Source: an uncultured Oscillospiraceae bacterium
GTDB taxonomy: Bacteria > Bacillota > Clostridia > Oscillospirales > Oscillospiraceae
DNA length: 64,000 nt
NCBI GenBank assembly: GCA_934590355.1
Contig: CAKTOX010000007.1
Location: 1 to 64,000, forward strand
Direction: 5' to 3'
Below the pieces are notes generated by a model. It did no database searches and had not been told where the DNA came from. It was given only the letters and a program-made list of their open reading frames with translations. Both the position numbers and the translations under genes were made by a program. Below are positions 53,246 to 60,962 of this stretch, one piece after another (positions within the stretch are counted from its first letter, which is position 1; each line of letters begins with the position of its first letter).

Positions 53246-55177
53246 TTAGAAATCCAAATTGACGGCGTATTTGGCGTTTTCCTCGATGAACGCCTTGCGC
53301 GGCTCGACCTGCTCTCCCATGAGCACGGTGAAAATCTCGTCCGCCTTGACCGCGTCCTCAAGACAAATGCGGCGCAGCGTGCGCGTTTCGGGGTTCATGG
53401 TCGTCTCCCACAGCTCGTGCGGGTCCATCTCACCGAGGCCCTTGAAGCGCGAGATATCGACCTTCGCGTTCGGATTATCACCGCGCAGCTCGGCGGAGAC
53501 GCGGTCGCGCTCCTCGTCGGAGAAGGCAACGCGCGTGGTCTTGCCGCGGGTGAGCTTATACAGCGGCGGCACCGCGGAATACACATAGCCCTGCTCGATA
53601 AGCGGGCGCATAAATCTGAAGAAGAAGGTCAGCATCAGGGTGCGGATATGCGCACCGTCAACGTCGGCATCCGCCATGATGACTATCTTGTGATAGCGCA
53701 GCTTGTTCACGTCAAACTCATCGCCTATGCCGGCGCCGAGCGCGGTGATGACGGGTGCGAGCTTATCGTTGCCGTAGACCTTGTCCGCACGCGCCTTCTC
53801 GACGTTGAGCATCTTGCCCCAAAGCGGCAGGATCGCCTGAAATCTCGAGTCGCGGCCCTGAGTCGCCGAGCCGCCTGCCGAGTCGCCCTCGACGATGTAC
53901 AGCTCTGTGAGCGATGCGTCGCGCTCGTTGCAGTCGCGCAGCTTATCCGGCATCTGTCCGGACTCAAGCCCCGTCTTTCTGCGCACCGATTCGCGCGCCT
54001 TTCGCGCTGCCTCGCGGGCGCGGGAGGCGGTCATCGCCTTGTCGATTATCGCCTTTCCGACTGCGGGGTTTTCCTCAAGGAACTGCTCGAGCTTGTCGGA
54101 CACGACGTTATCCACGAGCGTGCGCATCTCGCTGTTGCCGAGCTTCGTTTTGGTCTGACCCTCGAACTGCGGCTCGGTGAGCTTGACGGAAATTATCGCG
54201 GTCATGCCCTCGCGGCAGTCCTCGCCCGAGAGCTTCTCGTCGCCCTTCAAAAGCCCCGCCTTCGTGCCGTAAGCATTGAGCACTCGCGTGAGCGCCGTAC
54301 GGAAGCCCGTCTCGTGCATACCGCCGTCGGGAGTGTGAATGTTATTGGCAAACGAGACTATGACCTCGTTGTAGCTGTCGTTATACTGAAGCGCGATCTC
54401 GGCCTCGGAGTCCGTGCGCTCGCCTTTCATATAGATGACCTCGTTGTGCAGCGGGGTCTTGTTCTGGTTTATGAACGAAACAAACTCGCGGATGCCGCCG
54501 GCGTAGCACATCTCGTCCTTTTTCTCCATACCCTCGCGCCTGTCCTCGGTGGAGATGTACAGGCCGCCGTTGAGAAACGCCTGCTCGCGCATACGGGTGT
54601 GCAGGGTGTCGTAGTTATACACGGTCTCGTCGAACATCTCGGGGTCGGGCTTGAAGCGGACGGTCGTGCCGGTGCGGTCGGTCTCGCCGACGACGCGGAT
54701 CTCCTGCGTGATGTTGCCGCGGGAGAACTTCATCTCGTAGATCTTGCCGTTTTTGTGGACGTGCACGACGAGCCACTCGCTCATTGCGTTGACGACCGAG
54801 GCGCCGACACCGTGCAGGCCGCCGGAGACCTTGTAGCCTCCGCCGCCGAATTTGCCGCCCGCGTGCAGAACGGTGAAAACTACCTCGAGCGCGCTCTTGC
54901 CGGTCTGCTCCTGAATGTCAACGGGTATGCCGCGGCCGTTATCGCGCACGCAGATGATGTCGCCAGGCTCGATGATGACCTCGATGCGGTTGCAGTAGCC
55001 TGCAAGGGCCTCATCGATGGAGTTGTCAACTATCTCGTAAACCAGGTGGTGCAGACCTGACGACGAGGTCGAGCCGATGTACATGCCCGGACGCTTTCTG
55101 ACCGCCTCCAGTCCCTCCAGCACCTGAATTTTTGATGCGTCATATTCCTGTGTGATCTTGTCGTTAATTTCCGCCAT
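53246..55177 (-). CDS. gyrB: DNA gyrase subunit B
   Basis: ATPase subunit of gyrase, 643 residues. GHKL ATPase ([32 protein letters not shown]), transducer domain, and Toprim domain with EGDSAGGSA and the DADVDGAHI metal site. C-terminal NLDF is at the usual end position. The TAA stop is part of CTAACCACTGCC, the repeat edge shared with dnaN and the CPBP gene. Led by the same hairpin leader as gyrA. Confidence 0.98.
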   Translation of the reverse strand: MAEINDKITQEYDASKIQVLEGLEAVRKRPGMYIGSTSSSGLHHLVYEIVDNSIDEALAGYCNRIEVIIEPGDIICVRDNGRGIPVDIQEQTGKSALEVVFTVLHAGGKFGGGGYKVSGGLHGVGASVVNAMSEWLVVHVHKNGKIYEMKFSRGNITQEIRVVGETDRTGTTVRFKPDPEMFDETVYNYDTLHTRMREQAFLNGGLYISTEDRREGMEKKDEMCYAGGIREFVSFINQNKTPLHNEVIYMKGERTDSEAEIALQYNDSYNEVIVSFANNIHTPDGGMHETGFRTALTRVLNAYGTKAGLLKGDEKLSGEDCREGMTAIISVKLTEPQFEGQTKTKLGNSEMRTLVDNVVSDKLEQFLEENPAVGKAIIDKAMTASRAREAARKARESVRRKTGLESGQMPDKLRDCNERDASLTELYIVEGDSAGGSATQGRDSRFQAILPLWGKMLNVEKARADKVYGNDKLAPVITALGAGIGDEFDVNKLRYHKIVIMADADVDGAHIRTLMLTFFFRFMRPLIEQGYVYSAVPPLYKLTRGKTTRVAFSDEERDRVSAELRGDNPNAKVDISRFKGLGEMDPHELWETTMNPETRTLRRICLEDAVKADEIFTVLMGEQVEPRKAFIEENAKYAVNLDF

Positions 55178-55212
55178 TTTTTCAGTGGCGCTTCAGCGCC
55201 CCTCCTATACAT
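55178..55212 (-). promoter_or_regulatory. Hairpin-bridged Shine-Dalgarno leader of gyrB
   Basis: Identical to the gyrA leader: AGGAGG (55206-55201), hairpin GGCGCTGAAGCGCC (55200-55187), ACTGAAAAA, ATG at 55177. Confidence 0.72.
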
Positions 55213-55510
55213 TTTTTGCGTGAACACGGTTCGAGGCTGCGGAGAAAACCGCATTTACTACGCCTCCCGTGGGATTTGCTAATTTATTTGTTGCACGAAT
55301 TTAGTGCGCCACTGCCGTGGAGGCAGTTCGCCTTTGGATTTTACCTATACATCTATTGCGTCAGCACGGTTACTATTATTCGGGCAAAACCGTAAAGCTC
55401 TCGCTGACCGTTGTTGCGCCTTAGTCGGCAGTTCGTCACCGTGTCAGCGCAGTTTAATTAACCTCCATTGTCCGTAGCGCCATTGCCCCTACGGCAGTAG
55501 CGTAGGTGCG
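55178..55510. repeat. Repeat island 13, remB-gyrB gap
   Basis: No gene. Two R1-type units, including CGTAAAGCTCTCGCTGACC and TTAGTCGGCAGTTCGTCACCG, connect the remB stop to the gyrB leader. Confidence 0.8.
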
Positions 55511-55765
55511 TCAAAACGAAATTGAAAAACGCTTGAGGAGCGTTTGGGTGGACATTTGGCTCAGATATACGCGCATGCCGCTCTCGTCCTTGCACACGAC
55601 GAAGCTCTTGGGAATATCCTCCGCGACGTTTATGACCTGCCCGCTTTTTTCCGCGGCAGCGAGGTACTTGCGCGTTAAGTGCGACTGGCTGGTATTGTCA
55701 AGGTCGAAAACGCCCACGATGCTCTCACTGCGCACGACTGCGCCCGAGCCCAAATGCAGATACAT
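55511..55765 (-). CDS. remB: RemB-like regulator (DUF370, YaaB)
   Basis: An 84-residue protein of the extracellular-matrix-regulator family, RemA/RemB type, at the position of B. subtilis yaaB between recF and gyrB. Sequence [24 protein letters not shown] matches the family start. RemA-type proteins bind DNA; the exact role of RemB is poorly known. Its ATG shares one base with the recF stop. Confidence 0.88.
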   Translation of the reverse strand: MYLHLGSGAVVRSESIVGVFDLDNTSQSHLTRKYLAAAEKSGQVINVAEDIPKSFVVCKDESGMRVYLSQMSTQTLLKRFSISF

Positions 55766-56865
55766 CAGACTATCCTCCCTCCCTTGACGTGCAGCACCTT
55801 GCCGCCCGTGCGCTTGGAGATTCCCTCATCCTCGCAGCAGGTTATGAGCGTCTGCCCGCCGCCGATGCGATTTAAAACGAACTCCTGCCGCTTCGTGTCA
55901 AGCTCCGAGAGCACGTCGTCGAGAAGAAGTATCGGGTACTCGCCCGTCTCGTCAAGGTAAATTTCACGCTCGGCAAGCTTAATGGACAGCGCCGCCGTGC
56001 GGGTCTGACCCTGGCTTGCGAACGAGCGCGCGGTCTTGCCGTTAATGCTTATGACAAGGTCGTCCTTATGCGCGCCGGAAAGACACTGCCCCGACTCGAG
56101 CTCCGCACGCTTGTGTGCCTCCATATGGTCGCAAAGGTCGTAGTAAATTTCCTTCGCGGACGCCGTCGGATCCTTGACCGACGACACGGTCGTATATTCT
56201 ATATCCAGCCTCTCGCCCGCGCCCGAAAACTCGCTGTGTATGGGCGCCGCCTCCTCGGCAAGCCGCGCCGCAAACGATGCGCGGTAGCGGATGAGCTGTG
56301 CCGATGCGCGGCACATTCCGTCGGAAAATTCGTCCACCGTATCCAGAAGCGAGGGCTTTTCGCGCCAATCCTTCAATATCCGAGTCTTGCTCTCGTAGAA
56401 TTTATTGAACTGCGAAAGATACTCGGCATAGCGCGGCCTTATCTGGCTTATCGCGTTGTCCATCAGCCTGCGCCGCGCCGCAGCGCCCTCCTTTATGAGG
56501 TTCAGATCGTCCGGACAAAACAGCACCGCCGTCAGCGTTCCCGCAAGCTCTCCCGCCGTCTTTTTCACGGCGTTTACCGTTATCTGCTTGCGCACGCCGT
56601 TTCGCATGACGATGCGCACGGTCTGCTCGCGCTCATGGCTGACTATGTCCGCGAGAATCTCCGCGCGGTCGCAGCCGAAGCCGATGAGCTCGCGGTCAAA
56701 CCTCGTGCGGAAGCTCCTTCCCGCGGCGAGTATATAAACAGCCTCCAAAAGATTGGTCTTGCCCTGCGCGTTCTCGCCGAAAATGACGTTCGTGCCGGGC
56801 GAAAACTGCGCGGTCTCGAAGTCGTAGTTGCGAAATCCGTTCAGGGCTATTTTGTCAATTCTCAT
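55765..56865 (-). CDS. recF: Recombination protein RecF
   Basis: SMC-like ATPase that helps load RecA at single-strand gaps. The 366 residues show Walker [14 protein letters not shown], the signature SGAHKDDL and Walker [13 protein letters not shown]. Coupled to yaaA upstream by ATGA and to remB downstream. Confidence 0.97.
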   Translation of the reverse strand: MRIDKIALNGFRNYDFETAQFSPGTNVIFGENAQGKTNLLEAVYILAAGRSFRTRFDRELIGFGCDRAEILADIVSHEREQTVRIVMRNGVRKQITVNAVKKTAGELAGTLTAVLFCPDDLNLIKEGAAARRRLMDNAISQIRPRYAEYLSQFNKFYESKTRILKDWREKPSLLDTVDEFSDGMCRASAQLIRYRASFAARLAEEAAPIHSEFSGAGERLDIEYTTVSSVKDPTASAKEIYYDLCDHMEAHKRAELESGQCLSGAHKDDLVISINGKTARSFASQGQTRTAALSIKLAEREIYLDETGEYPILLLDDVLSELDTKRQEFVLNRIGGGQTLITCCEDEGISKRTGGKVLHVKGGRIV

Positions 56866-57068
56866 TGTGTAATTGTGATGGTCTCGCCGTTAAATTCGAC
56901 CGTGTCGCCTGCGCGAAGCTTTTTGCCGCGCATGGTGCACGTTTCGCCGTTTACCTTGACAAGACCCTCGGCGATGACGAATTTCGCCTCGCCGCCCGTG
57001 CCCACCAACGCCGCAAACTTCAGCAGCGCATCGAGCTTTATAAATTCCGTTGTGATCTTTATCTCCAT
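56862..57068 (-). CDS. yaaA: S4-domain RNA-binding protein YaaA
   Basis: A 68-residue single S4 domain ([34 protein letters not shown]), the conserved small gene between dnaN and recF. Probably ribosome-associated. It starts after a repeat-derived leader with AGGAG beyond a CGCTTAAAAGCG hairpin. Confidence 0.92.
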   Translation of the reverse strand: MEIKITTEFIKLDALLKFAALVGTGGEAKFVIAEGLVKVNGETCTMRGKKLRAGDTVEFNGETITITQ

Positions 57069-57102
57069 TTTTTTATAGCGCTTTTAAGCGTCTCCTATAC
57101 AT
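57069..57102 (-). promoter_or_regulatory. Hairpin-bridged Shine-Dalgarno leader of yaaA
   Basis: On the minus strand: ATGTATAGGAGA, hairpin CGCTTAAAAGCG (57090-57079), CTATAAAAAA, ATG. A diverged version of the gyrA, gyrB and mutS leaders with the same order and spacing; compensated stem changes keep the pairing. Confidence 0.62.
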
Positions 57103-57530
57103 TTTTTGCGGTTGCTCGGCTATTGCCATAGGGGCAATTCGCCTTCGGATTTTACCGATACATTTATTGCGGTATCTCGGTTACTATTATTCCGACGAAA
57201 CCATCACAAGCGGGCGAGCATTGCTCGCCCCTACGGTGTTGCCGTGAGTGCAGATTAAGGCTGCACCATTGCCTCCCTTGTGCAAAGGGAGGTGGCTTGA
57301 GCAAAGCGAAAGCCGGAGGGATTGTCTGTTGAGGTTTGCTGCGCAAAAACGATCCCTCAGTCACCTGCGGTGACAGCTCCCTTTACGCAAGGGAGCCAAT
57401 GACGCACCACGATAGTGCGCGGCAATATGGTTTTGTCGGCACTCTCGTTACCGAGACACCGCAAAAACCGTATCGGTACTATCTCAAGGCGCATTGGCTC
57501 AACGCCGGTTGCCCCCACGGCAGTGGTTAG
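57069..57530. repeat. Repeat island 14, dnaN-yaaA gap
   Basis: No gene. R1 fragments, a half palindrome (57211-57229), an uninterrupted CTCCCTT/AAGGGAG module (57271-57393) that shows the empty form of the sites filled at 34618, 45104 and 23087, and an R1 end with CTAACCACTGCC at the dnaN stop. Confidence 0.85.
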
Positions 57531-58633
57531 GAGCGGAGTCTGATGGGCAGGATCATATACTTAAACTTCTCGCTGCCGTCGGTGGGAGTCATGATGCAGG
57601 GTGAGGTGTTGCCGTTGAGGCACAGGTCGATCTCATCCGCGGGCGCTGCCTTGAGCGCATCCATGAGATATTTGCCGTTGAAGCCTATCTCCAGCCCCTC
57701 GCCGTCGCCCTCGGAGAAGCACACGTCCTCCGCCTTACCGATGGGCGTGTTGCACAGGCAGTCGATGAAATTTTCATTAAACGTCATGCGCACGGGGTTC
57801 TTGGTCTTTTCGTCGATTATTAGAGCGACGCGGTCTACAACGCGCAGAAGCTCGGTGCGTCCGACCTTGATATGCAGCTTAAAGGTGTCCGGCATCGCCT
57901 TGCGGTAGTTGAGAAAATCTCCCTCAAGGCGGCGGCTTATAACGACGGTGCTGCCGACGATGAACGAAACGTGGTTTGCGCCAACGTAAATTCCGGTGTC
58001 CTCCTCGGAATCGGCCTCGCTTATGCGCTCGATATCGGCAAGCGCGGTCGCGGGAACGATAAATTCATTGTGCTCCTCGGGATCCTCGATAGCCTCGCGG
58101 CGGATCGCCAGACGGTAGCCGTCGACGGAGACCATTGCAAGCACACCGTTTTCGACTTCGAACATCGAGCCTGTGTAAACGGGGCGGCTGTCGTTATCGC
58201 TGACGGCGAAGATGCACTGGTTTATCATGTTCTTCAGAACGCCCTGCTTTATCTTATAGCTCTTTATGCCGTCAACGCTCGGAAGCTCGGGATATTCCTC
58301 GGAGTCCACGCCCATGAACGAGAACTCGGTCTTGCCGCATTTGACGGTGGTCTTATTCTCCTCATCCGAGGAAATGTAAATAAGTCCGTCCGGCATCTTG
58401 CGAACCATCTCACCGAAGAGCTTTGCATCCAAAACGATGCTGCCCGGCTCGGTGACGTCGGCTTCTATATTGGTGTATATACCCTTTTTCAGGTCATAGC
58501 CCGTGACGCGCAGTCTTTCGCCGGCCTCGAGCAGCACGCCCTCGAGCGCGGGAATGGGACTCTTCGCGGCGGCAGCTCTGGAGCACACCGCAACGGCGGA
58601 CTGGAGAATATGCTTTTCACATGAAAACTTCAT
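57527..58633 (-). CDS. dnaN: DNA polymerase III beta sliding clamp
   Basis: Ring-shaped processivity clamp, 368 residues in three repeated domains (starting about 1, 128 and 245). C-terminal YMILPIRL is the conserved clamp ending, followed by RS and a stop contained in the repeat edge. GGGAGG precedes the ATG. Confidence 0.98.
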   Translation of the reverse strand: MKFSCEKHILQSAVAVCSRAAAAKSPIPALEGVLLEAGERLRVTGYDLKKGIYTNIEADVTEPGSIVLDAKLFGEMVRKMPDGLIYISSDEENKTTVKCGKTEFSFMGVDSEEYPELPSVDGIKSYKIKQGVLKNMINQCIFAVSDNDSRPVYTGSMFEVENGVLAMVSVDGYRLAIRREAIEDPEEHNEFIVPATALADIERISEADSEEDTGIYVGANHVSFIVGSTVVISRRLEGDFLNYRKAMPDTFKLHIKVGRTELLRVVDRVALIIDEKTKNPVRMTFNENFIDCLCNTPIGKAEDVCFSEGDGEGLEIGFNGKYLMDALKAAPADEIDLCLNGNTSPCIMTPTDGSEKFKYMILPIRLRS

Positions 58634-58868
58634 AACGTTCCTCCCGTTAAAAACGAAAAAATAGAATGATATATAAATAAATCTTTAAACTTTCAGTAGT
58701 AATAGCAGTAGGTGAAATTTTTGTTGAAAACCTCGTGAACGCTTTGGAGCGCCTTGATTTTTTGTGTTGAAAAAAATGTTCATGATTTTGAGAGTTTCAA
58801 CACGGTTTTTTGAGGGCTGCGGTTTTCGACATAAAGTAACACGCTTTCAACATCAAAATGTCGAAAAC
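58634..58868. other. Predicted chromosomal replication origin (oriC)
   Basis: The dnaA-dnaN gap contains, from dnaN outward: an AT-rich tract (about 58650-58690, DNA-unwinding element); six consecutive DnaA-trios, CAG-TAG-TAA-TAG-CAG-TAG (58694-58711); and six nine-base boxes related to DnaA boxes. Boxes: TGTTGAAAA 58722-58730 and 58765-58773; GTTTCAACA 58794-58802; TTTTCGACA 58823-58831; CTTTCAACA 58844-58852; TGTCGAAAA 58859-58867. Reading away from the nearest box the trios have the 3'-(G/A)A(T/C)-5' polarity described for Bacillus subtilis. No canonical TTATCCACA box was seen. Confidence 0.8.
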
Positions 58869-60191
58869 TCAGCCGGCATTTATGTTCGAAATATTCGAGG
58901 TTATATCCCTGACGGCGGCGGCATACGAGGGGTCGTCCTTGAGAAGCTCCTCGACCTTGCGCAGGGCGGAAATGACCGTCGAGTGGTTTCTGTTGCCGAA
59001 CTCCGCGCCTATTTCCTTGAGACCCGTGTTCGTGAGGGTGCGGATAAGATACATTGCGATCTGACGCGCCGTGTTCGTGCCCTTCGAGCGGTTCTGGCCG
59101 CGCAGGTCCTCCTCGGTGAGCTGGTAGTATCGCGCGGTCTCGCGGATAATAAGCTGCGGCGAGGGTATGAACGTGCCGATGCGCACAACGTCCTTTATGG
59201 CGCGCTTTATCGCGGCAATGTCTATCTTGCTGTCGAGTATCTCGCGGTATGCCGTCAGGCGCTTAATGACACCCTCTATCTGCCTTACGTTCGAGGTGAG
59301 CGTCTCGGCAATATAGGTAACGGCGTCATCCTCCAGAACAAGACCGAGCTGCGCCGCCTTCGCGCGGGCTATGACCATTCGCGTCTCGATATCGGGCGGC
59401 TGAATGTCCGCCATGAGTCCGCCCTGAAAGCGCGTGGAAAGACGGTCGTCAAGCAGCGTCATGTCCATGGGCGGGCGGTCGGAGGTAATGACTATCTGAT
59501 GCCCCGCCTCATAGATATTATTGAAGGTGTGGAAGAACTCCTCCTGCGTGGCCTGCTTGCCGGAGATGAACTGGATATCGTCAACGAGGAAGAGATCGAC
59601 GTTGCGGTATTTGAGGCGGAACTCCTCGCCCGTGCCCTCTTTTATCGCCTTGAGAAGCTGATTGGTAAACTCGTCGCCCTTGACGTAGGCGATCTTAGCG
59701 CCCGGGTTGTGCTCGCGGATATACTGTCCTATGGCGAGCAGCAGGTGGGTCTTGCCGAGACCCGAGTTACCGTAGATAAACAGCGGATTATACGCCTTGC
59801 CGGGCTTCTGCGCAACGCTCACCGCCGCGCTGTGGGCAAATTTGTTGGAGTTGCCGACGATGAAGCGGTCGAAGGTGTAGCCCGCCATTTCCGGCAGTGG
59901 GTCATCGTCGTTTTTGTGCTCCTCATAGTCGCGCGCCTCGTCCTTGGTGAGGATCTTGACGTTGAACTCGGTCGAAAAAATGTCGCTCATAGCCTTTTTT
60001 ATAGCCTCGGAGAAGCGGTTTACGAGAATGTCGCGCTTAAACTCCGTGCTCGTCTGCAAAACGAGCGACGAGCCGTCAAGCTCAATGGGCACGCAGTCGT
60101 CGAACCATGTCGAAATCGCGGTGCTCGTGAGGTTTTCGCCCAGTACGCCGAGCACGCTCTGCCAAATATCGTTAAGTGAATTTACGCTCAT
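58869..60191 (-). CDS. dnaA: Chromosomal replication initiator DnaA
   Basis: AAA+ origin-binding initiator, 440 residues. Domain I (1-85), AAA+ domain with GNSGLGKTHLL, LFLVDDIQFI and the sensor/arginine-finger region, and domain IV from about 345. The domain IV signature reads GNRNHSTVISALRKV where most bacteria have G-G/R-RDH-T/S-TV, so the base-contacting Asp is Asn. AGGGGA precedes the ATG, and a good promoter lies at 60228-60256. The stop codon is 2 bases from the last origin box. Confidence 0.98.
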   Translation of the reverse strand: MSVNSLNDIWQSVLGVLGENLTSTAISTWFDDCVPIELDGSSLVLQTSTEFKRDILVNRFSEAIKKAMSDIFSTEFNVKILTKDEARDYEEHKNDDDPLPEMAGYTFDRFIVGNSNKFAHSAAVSVAQKPGKAYNPLFIYGNSGLGKTHLLLAIGQYIREHNPGAKIAYVKGDEFTNQLLKAIKEGTGEEFRLKYRNVDLFLVDDIQFISGKQATQEEFFHTFNNIYEAGHQIVITSDRPPMDMTLLDDRLSTRFQGGLMADIQPPDIETRMVIARAKAAQLGLVLEDDAVTYIAETLTSNVRQIEGVIKRLTAYREILDSKIDIAAIKRAIKDVVRIGTFIPSPQLIIRETARYYQLTEEDLRGQNRSKGTNTARQIAMYLIRTLTNTGLKEIGAEFGNRNHSTVISALRKVEELLKDDPSYAAAVRDITSNISNINAG

Positions 60192-60227
60192 AAAAAATCC
60201 CCTAATGTCCCTATTTTCGTACCCTAC

Positions 60228-60256
60228 ATTATAGCAAAATATCGATACATTTGCAA
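60228..60256 (-). promoter_or_regulatory. dnaA promoter
   Basis: On the minus strand TTGCAA (60256-60251), 17 bases, TATAAT (60233-60228), giving a leader of about 30 bases. Confidence 0.78.
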
Positions 60257-60269
60257 TACATATTTATAT

Positions 60270-60920
60270 ATAATGTAAAGCCCATTGCCATGGGGGCAAT
60301 AGCGCCACGAACAATGGAGGTCGGCTTTTTTGCGGTGGCACGGTGACGGACTTCCGACCAAGACGCGACAGCGGGCGACCAATGGTCGCCCCTACATTCT
60401 CGTCGGAAGTGCAATCAACGCCGTAGGGGCGAGCATTGCTCGCCCGCATGGTCGGAAATAATGGTTATATGAAATGCCGAAAAGACAAGGCAGCGTAATT
60501 GTTTTGCCCTTGGCTTCCCCTCAAGCTATTGCCGCAGGGGCGATTCGCCTTGACGCTTCTACGGATACGGTCTTTGCGGTGGCTCGGTTACTGTTATTCC
60601 GACTAAACCATTACAGGCGGGCGAGCATTGCTCGCCCCTACGGTGTTGCCGTGAGTGCAGATTAAGGCTGCACCATTGCCTCCCTTGTGCAAAGGGAGGT
60701 GGCTTGAGCAAAGCGAAAGCCGGAGGGATTGTTTTTTTAGTAGCGCCTTGAGATAGTAGAATACATCTATTCTGTCAGCCCGAAGCTGTTATTCCCAAAA
60801 AACCGTTGCTGCTTCGCTCTGCAATAGTGCGTGGCAGATACGGTTTCGTCATCACTTTCGTAACCGAGCTGACGCAATAACCGTATCCGCACGATTTCAA
60901 AACGAATCGCCCCTATGGCA
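60270..60920. repeat. Mosaic repeat island 15, dnaA-mfd gap
   Basis: No gene; the rpmH/rnpA genes often found beside dnaA are absent. R1 fragments, a full double palindrome (60369-60446), a half palindrome (60620-60638), a truncated CTCCCTT module (60677-60735) and an R1 unit to about 60920. Confidence 0.82.
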
Positions 60921-60924
60921 ATGG

Positions 60925-60953
60925 TTGAAATTTGGAGGGAATGAGAATATAAT
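60925..60953 (+). promoter_or_regulatory. mfd promoter
   Basis: TTGAAA (60925-60930), a 17-base spacer and a perfect TATAAT (60948-60953). The expected transcription start (about 60960) falls on or next to the candidate mfd start codons; the GGAGGG at 60934 lies inside the spacer. Confidence 0.75.
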
Positions 60954-60962
60954 TATATGGTT

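Noticed and set aside
52343..55060. A 905-codon open frame on the plus strand across gyrA and gyrB
   Set aside because: It is antisense to two certain genes and arises from GC-rich codon bias; its product has no recognisable domain.
60192..60930. Origin in the region upstream of dnaA
   Set aside because: No DnaA boxes or trios here; boxes, trios and AT-rich tract are all in the dnaA-dnaN gap.
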